Below, piece by piece: positions 60,964 through 64,000 of a stretch of 64,000 bases of DNA. The DNA is taken from the NCBI RefSeq assembly GCF_042686025.1, contig NZ_JBHUOZ010000001.1, positions 1,736,001 through 1,800,000 of the forward strand. The letters are read 5' to 3'. Each line of letters begins with the position of its first letter. The stretch's first letter is position 1. Position numbers and translations under genes: made by a program. The notes under the pieces were generated by a model. That model was not told the DNA's origin. It was given only the letters and a program-made list of their open reading frames with translations, and ran no database searches. The DNA comes from Terrimonas rubra. GTDB taxonomy: Bacteria > Bacteroidota > Bacteroidia > Chitinophagales > Chitinophagaceae.

Positions 60964-63819
60964 TTACGCGAAGAGGTATGCAATATCTTCCTCCGATAGG
61001 TTTTGTATAAATCCGTCATCGGTGGAGATAAGGTCGGCAGATAGCTTTTTCTTTTTGCTTTGTAACTGGATGATCTTTTCCTCTATACTATCCTTACAGA
61101 TCATTTTATAGGCAAATACACTCTTGGTCTGGCCAATGCGGTGGGTACGGTCAATGGCCTGCTGCTGTACGGCCTCGTTCCACCAGGGGTCAAAGAGAAA
61201 TACATAGTCGGCCGCCGTTAAGGTAATACCGGCATTACCGGCTTTCAGGCTGATGAGGAAAAGGTTGGTATCATTGTCTTCCTGCTGGAAAGCATTGACC
61301 ATCTCCATTCTTTTTTCTGCCGGGGTTTGCCCGTCGAAATGGTAGTATTTGAGTTGTTTCTTTTGGGCCTGGCCGGCAATCAGGTTTAACATACTGGTGA
61401 ACTGTGAAAACACCAGTACCTTATGCTTGGCCAGTAAATTATCCAGTTCTTCAAACAGTACCTGCATTTTAATGGATTCACTGGCCGTTCTATCCTCTTC
61501 GGGCAACAGGAGGGGAGAGTTACATACCTGTCTTAGTTTTAAGATACCCTGTATTACGGCCAGCTTGGCCTGGCCTACACCTTTTTGCTGAATATCGGTG
61601 AAGATATTGCCGCGTATCTGCTCCTTGATGCTTTCGTACATATCCCGCTGGCTGTTGCTCATTTCACACCAGAGCACTGTTTCCGTTTTTTCCGGCAGGT
61701 CGGTGGCTACCTGCTCCTTGGTGCGGCGTAATACAAAGGGCGCAATGATCTTTTGCAGGTACTGCATTTTCTCCTCATCGCCAAAACGGTCAATGGGATC
61801 AGCATATTCCTTTTTAAAGAACTCACGGTTGCCGAACATGCCGGGTAATACGGTGTTCAGCTGGGCGTACAGATCAAAGGTATTGTTCACTACCGGGGTA
61901 CCACTGAGTGCAAAACAGTAGGTTGACCATATTTCACCCACAGCCCTGGTAATTTGTGCGGAAGGGTTTTTTATATTGTGGCTTTCATCAATGATCATAA
62001 CCCCGAATTGTAAAGCTTTCAGTTTTTCTATATCTGAACGCAGGGTGCCATAGCTGGTAATGTATACCTGTACATTTTTATCCTGTAACACCGCATCATT
62101 TCTCTGGGCGCCATGGTGTACCGAAAGGTTTATACCCGGTAAAAATTTTTTAAACTCCTGTTCCCAGTTATATACCAGGGATGCGGGGCAAACAATGATA
62201 TGTTGTTGCGAAGGGTTGGCTTCAATAACCGAAGCGATAAAACAAATGGTCTGTAATGTTTTACCAAGCCCCATATCATCGGCCAGGCAGCCACCTGCCC
62301 CGGCATCGGATAATAAACGCATCCATTCATATCCCTTTTGCTGGTAGCTTCTCAAATTGGCCTGTATAGCGGCTGGCGCAGTGTACACTGTTTCGCCTGC
62401 CAGCCATGCCTGCCAGCGTTTCCACCAGTTGCTATAGTTAATGGCGGGTTGTAAGGACAGGTTATCCCCATCCTGCAGCGGAATAGCCAGCCAGCTGGCA
62501 ATGGTGAGCTCCTGTTTATTTACTTTGCCGTGTTTAACAAAAGTAGCGTACTGTTTATGCCAGTCATCGCCCAGCACACCCAGGCTGCCGTCTTTTAACA
62601 ACACAGCTCTTTGCCCGGCAAGCAATATTTTCTGCAGTTCGTTCAGGGGTACCGTTTCGGTACCAAACTGTAATACAAATTTGATACGGATAAATTGTTC
62701 CGTGGCTTCCAGTTGTTCCATGGTGGTCACGGCCTTATGGGTGGAGTAGCGGAAATGTTTCAGCATGTCCATACCAAGCAGGTCAATGCCACTGGTCAGT
62801 AATTTATGATAGGCTTTTAAAAACCATTGTTTCTTTTGAGCTTCGGCAAAAGAAAGGTAATAATAACCGTTTTTCTGGTCGGGAAATTTAGGATGCAGGG
62901 CCTCTAACAGGTCCAGTAATTGTTTTTCCTGCGTTTCATTGCGGTTGATGGTCACCAGCTGTCCCTTTTCCGATAATTCGGTTACAGGTTGCCAGGCGCC
63001 CTCCATAATATATCCATCGTAACTCCATTGTGGGGTAAGCATTAAAAAGGAGCCACTTAATTCACTGAGTACCACCCGGCCAACCGGCTCTGTGTTAATG
63101 GTATTTTCGGTTTGCAGGCTATTACGTTTAACCGGGTACTTGCCTTCCAGCTCCAGTAAAATATATTGTATCAGGTCGGCCGGATTGTAAGCATATTGTT
63201 CAGGTTGTTGCTGGCGCAGCCATTCCAGGGTCTGGTAATCGCCGAAGTATAAGATGAAATACTCATTGCCGCTTTCCAGCAAAAAATATTTACGCGTAAA
63301 GCTGTCCAGCGCAAACGGGGTTCCGTTAATATTGATCCAGGTGGTAAGATAATAGCCATCGTCCCGGCTCTCCACTTCAAAACTTAATTGCGGCCGGTAA
63401 GGGCTGATGCTGCAGGGAGCTGTAAGCCAGCGTTTTTTATCCAGCAGTTCACGGGTATGATACCATTTGACCAGCGGTATAAAGGGCTTGGCATCCAGTA
63501 GCCGGTCATAATAATATTTTAACAGCTGCTGTTGCTGGAATTGCTGGAAGGGGAGAGGACTTTTTTGGAGGTTATACCGTTGTTTGATCTCGCTTACCGC
63601 TTTATCCATATTATCGTCGCTAAAGCTGGCGAACGCTTTTAATGCCTCCTGTGGTAAGTGGCCAAACTGTTGCTGTAAGCTTTTGTTTACAATGGCGTTA
63701 GATGCATATACAGGAGGTTTGGCCTCCTTGTCCACCTTTAATAATTGTACAAACCCTTTCGGTGTATCAATCTTATGTGCAAACAGTATCAGTGCGTTAT
63801 TCGTCTTATTACTCGCCAT
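60964..63819 (-). CDS. SNF2/Rad54-family helicase-like ATPase
   Basis: This is a large DNA translocase of the SWI2/SNF2 group, probably acting in DNA repair or nucleoid remodelling. The first ~480 residues form a domain of unknown function, with many Trp, Tyr and Leu residues. The first RecA-like domain has GCLADDMGLGKTLQTICF (Walker A, about residue 520) and MIIDESHNIKN (DESH box, about residue 607). The second has LFLISLKAGNAGITLTAADY and QQQAIDRTHRIGQTKSVFAY (motif VI). The 951-residue length fits the bacterial RapA-independent SNF2 family with an N-terminal SWIM-like region, although I see no CxC...CxH zinc site. A -7 element lies at 63848-63855. Confidence 0.93.
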   Translation of the reverse strand: MASNKTNNALILFAHKIDTPKGFVQLLKVDKEAKPPVYASNAIVNKSLQQQFGHLPQEALKAFASFSDDNMDKAVSEIKQRYNLQKSPLPFQQFQQQQLLKYYYDRLLDAKPFIPLVKWYHTRELLDKKRWLTAPCSISPYRPQLSFEVESRDDGYYLTTWININGTPFALDSFTRKYFLLESGNEYFILYFGDYQTLEWLRQQQPEQYAYNPADLIQYILLELEGKYPVKRNSLQTENTINTEPVGRVVLSELSGSFLMLTPQWSYDGYIMEGAWQPVTELSEKGQLVTINRNETQEKQLLDLLEALHPKFPDQKNGYYYLSFAEAQKKQWFLKAYHKLLTSGIDLLGMDMLKHFRYSTHKAVTTMEQLEATEQFIRIKFVLQFGTETVPLNELQKILLAGQRAVLLKDGSLGVLGDDWHKQYATFVKHGKVNKQELTIASWLAIPLQDGDNLSLQPAINYSNWWKRWQAWLAGETVYTAPAAIQANLRSYQQKGYEWMRLLSDAGAGGCLADDMGLGKTLQTICFIASVIEANPSQQHIIVCPASLVYNWEQEFKKFLPGINLSVHHGAQRNDAVLQDKNVQVYITSYGTLRSDIEKLKALQFGVMIIDESHNIKNPSAQITRAVGEIWSTYCFALSGTPVVNNTFDLYAQLNTVLPGMFGNREFFKKEYADPIDRFGDEEKMQYLQKIIAPFVLRRTKEQVATDLPEKTETVLWCEMSNSQRDMYESIKEQIRGNIFTDIQQKGVGQAKLAVIQGILKLRQVCNSPLLLPEEDRTASESIKMQVLFEELDNLLAKHKVLVFSQFTSMLNLIAGQAQKKQLKYYHFDGQTPAEKRMEMVNAFQQEDNDTNLFLISLKAGNAGITLTAADYVFLFDPWWNEAVQQQAIDRTHRIGQTKSVFAYKMICKDSIEEKIIQLQSKKKKLSADLISTDDGFIQNLSEEDIAYLFA

Positions 63820-63847
63820 TACCTTCTTCTTATATAAAAATGGGTGG

Positions 63848-63855
63848 CAAACTTA
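63848..63855 (-). promoter_or_regulatory. candidate promoter -7 element of the SNF2 gene
   Basis: The minus strand reads TAAGTTTG, a perfect TAnnTTTG, 29 bp before the ATG. A purine-rich AAGAAGAAGG precedes the start codon. Beyond it, to the window end, nothing recognisable was seen. Confidence 0.5.
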
Positions 63856-64000
63856 TAACAACCGGCCTGTAATCGGAAATAATAATATCAACGCCCCGGC
63901 CCTTAAATATTTAAAAAAATGATAATTGGTAGCCCAAATCCAATGGGTTAACATTATCTTCAACCTACCTTATCAACTGACAAATTCGAACTGTTTATTA

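Overview
The window is chromosomal DNA of a Bacteroidota bacterium, most likely of the Chitinophagia (Chitinophagaceae-like). The evidence is a SusC/SusD pair, promoter -7 elements of the Bacteroidota type (TAnnTTTG), a long SecA with a C-terminal zinc motif, long MraY, QueA and FtsZ, a meso-DAP type MurE, and intergenic DNA rich in degenerate 7-bp repeats. No rRNA, tRNA, CRISPR array or complete insertion sequence was seen. Genus and species cannot be told from the sequence alone.

Layout. 0.6-16 kb holds housekeeping genes: secA (-), a lipoprotein and a small membrane protein, a lone atpG, scpB, cardiolipin synthase, lysA, an HtrA protease (-), dps, mntH (-) and queA (-). 16.3-33.7 kb is a complete dcw cluster on the + strand, in the order mraZ, rsmH, ftsL-like, ftsI, murE, mraY, murD, ftsW, murG, murC, ftsQ, ftsA, ftsZ. 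It makes lipid II and the divisome, and phased TGGG-type boxes just before mraZ look like the MraZ operator. 34-43 kb is mixed: a TIGR01777-type epimerase, a DUF4269 protein, a lipoprotein, an ABC exporter pair, a metzincin without a signal peptide, a FadN-type beta-oxidation protein, an MscS channel, and a small secreted-protein gene broken by one in-frame TAG.

43.4-57.9 kb is the most interesting region. A TPR/HTH sensor-regulator gene precedes a polysaccharide-utilisation-type locus: susC, susD, a secreted GH2 beta-galactosidase, a secreted GH63-like alpha-glucosidase, and, 10 nt further on, a cytoplasmic fusion of a hydroxylysine-kinase-like domain with an AGXT2L-type PLP phospho-lyase. 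This combination matches, bond by bond, what would be needed to take apart the collagen unit Glc(alpha1-2)Gal(beta1-O)hydroxylysine and catabolise the hydroxylysine. I propose it as a candidate collagen-glycan/hydroxylysine utilisation locus. This is inference from gene content; no activity is demonstrated.

58-64 kb carries a DUF389 membrane protein, an MFS transporter (-) with an almost leaderless promoter, and a SNF2-family helicase (-).

A second window-wide signal is that nearly all low-complexity intergenic DNA is built of degenerate 7-bp units in several sequence families (at least 15 arrays). They lie between genes, inside the dcw operon, and in two places as inverted pairs.
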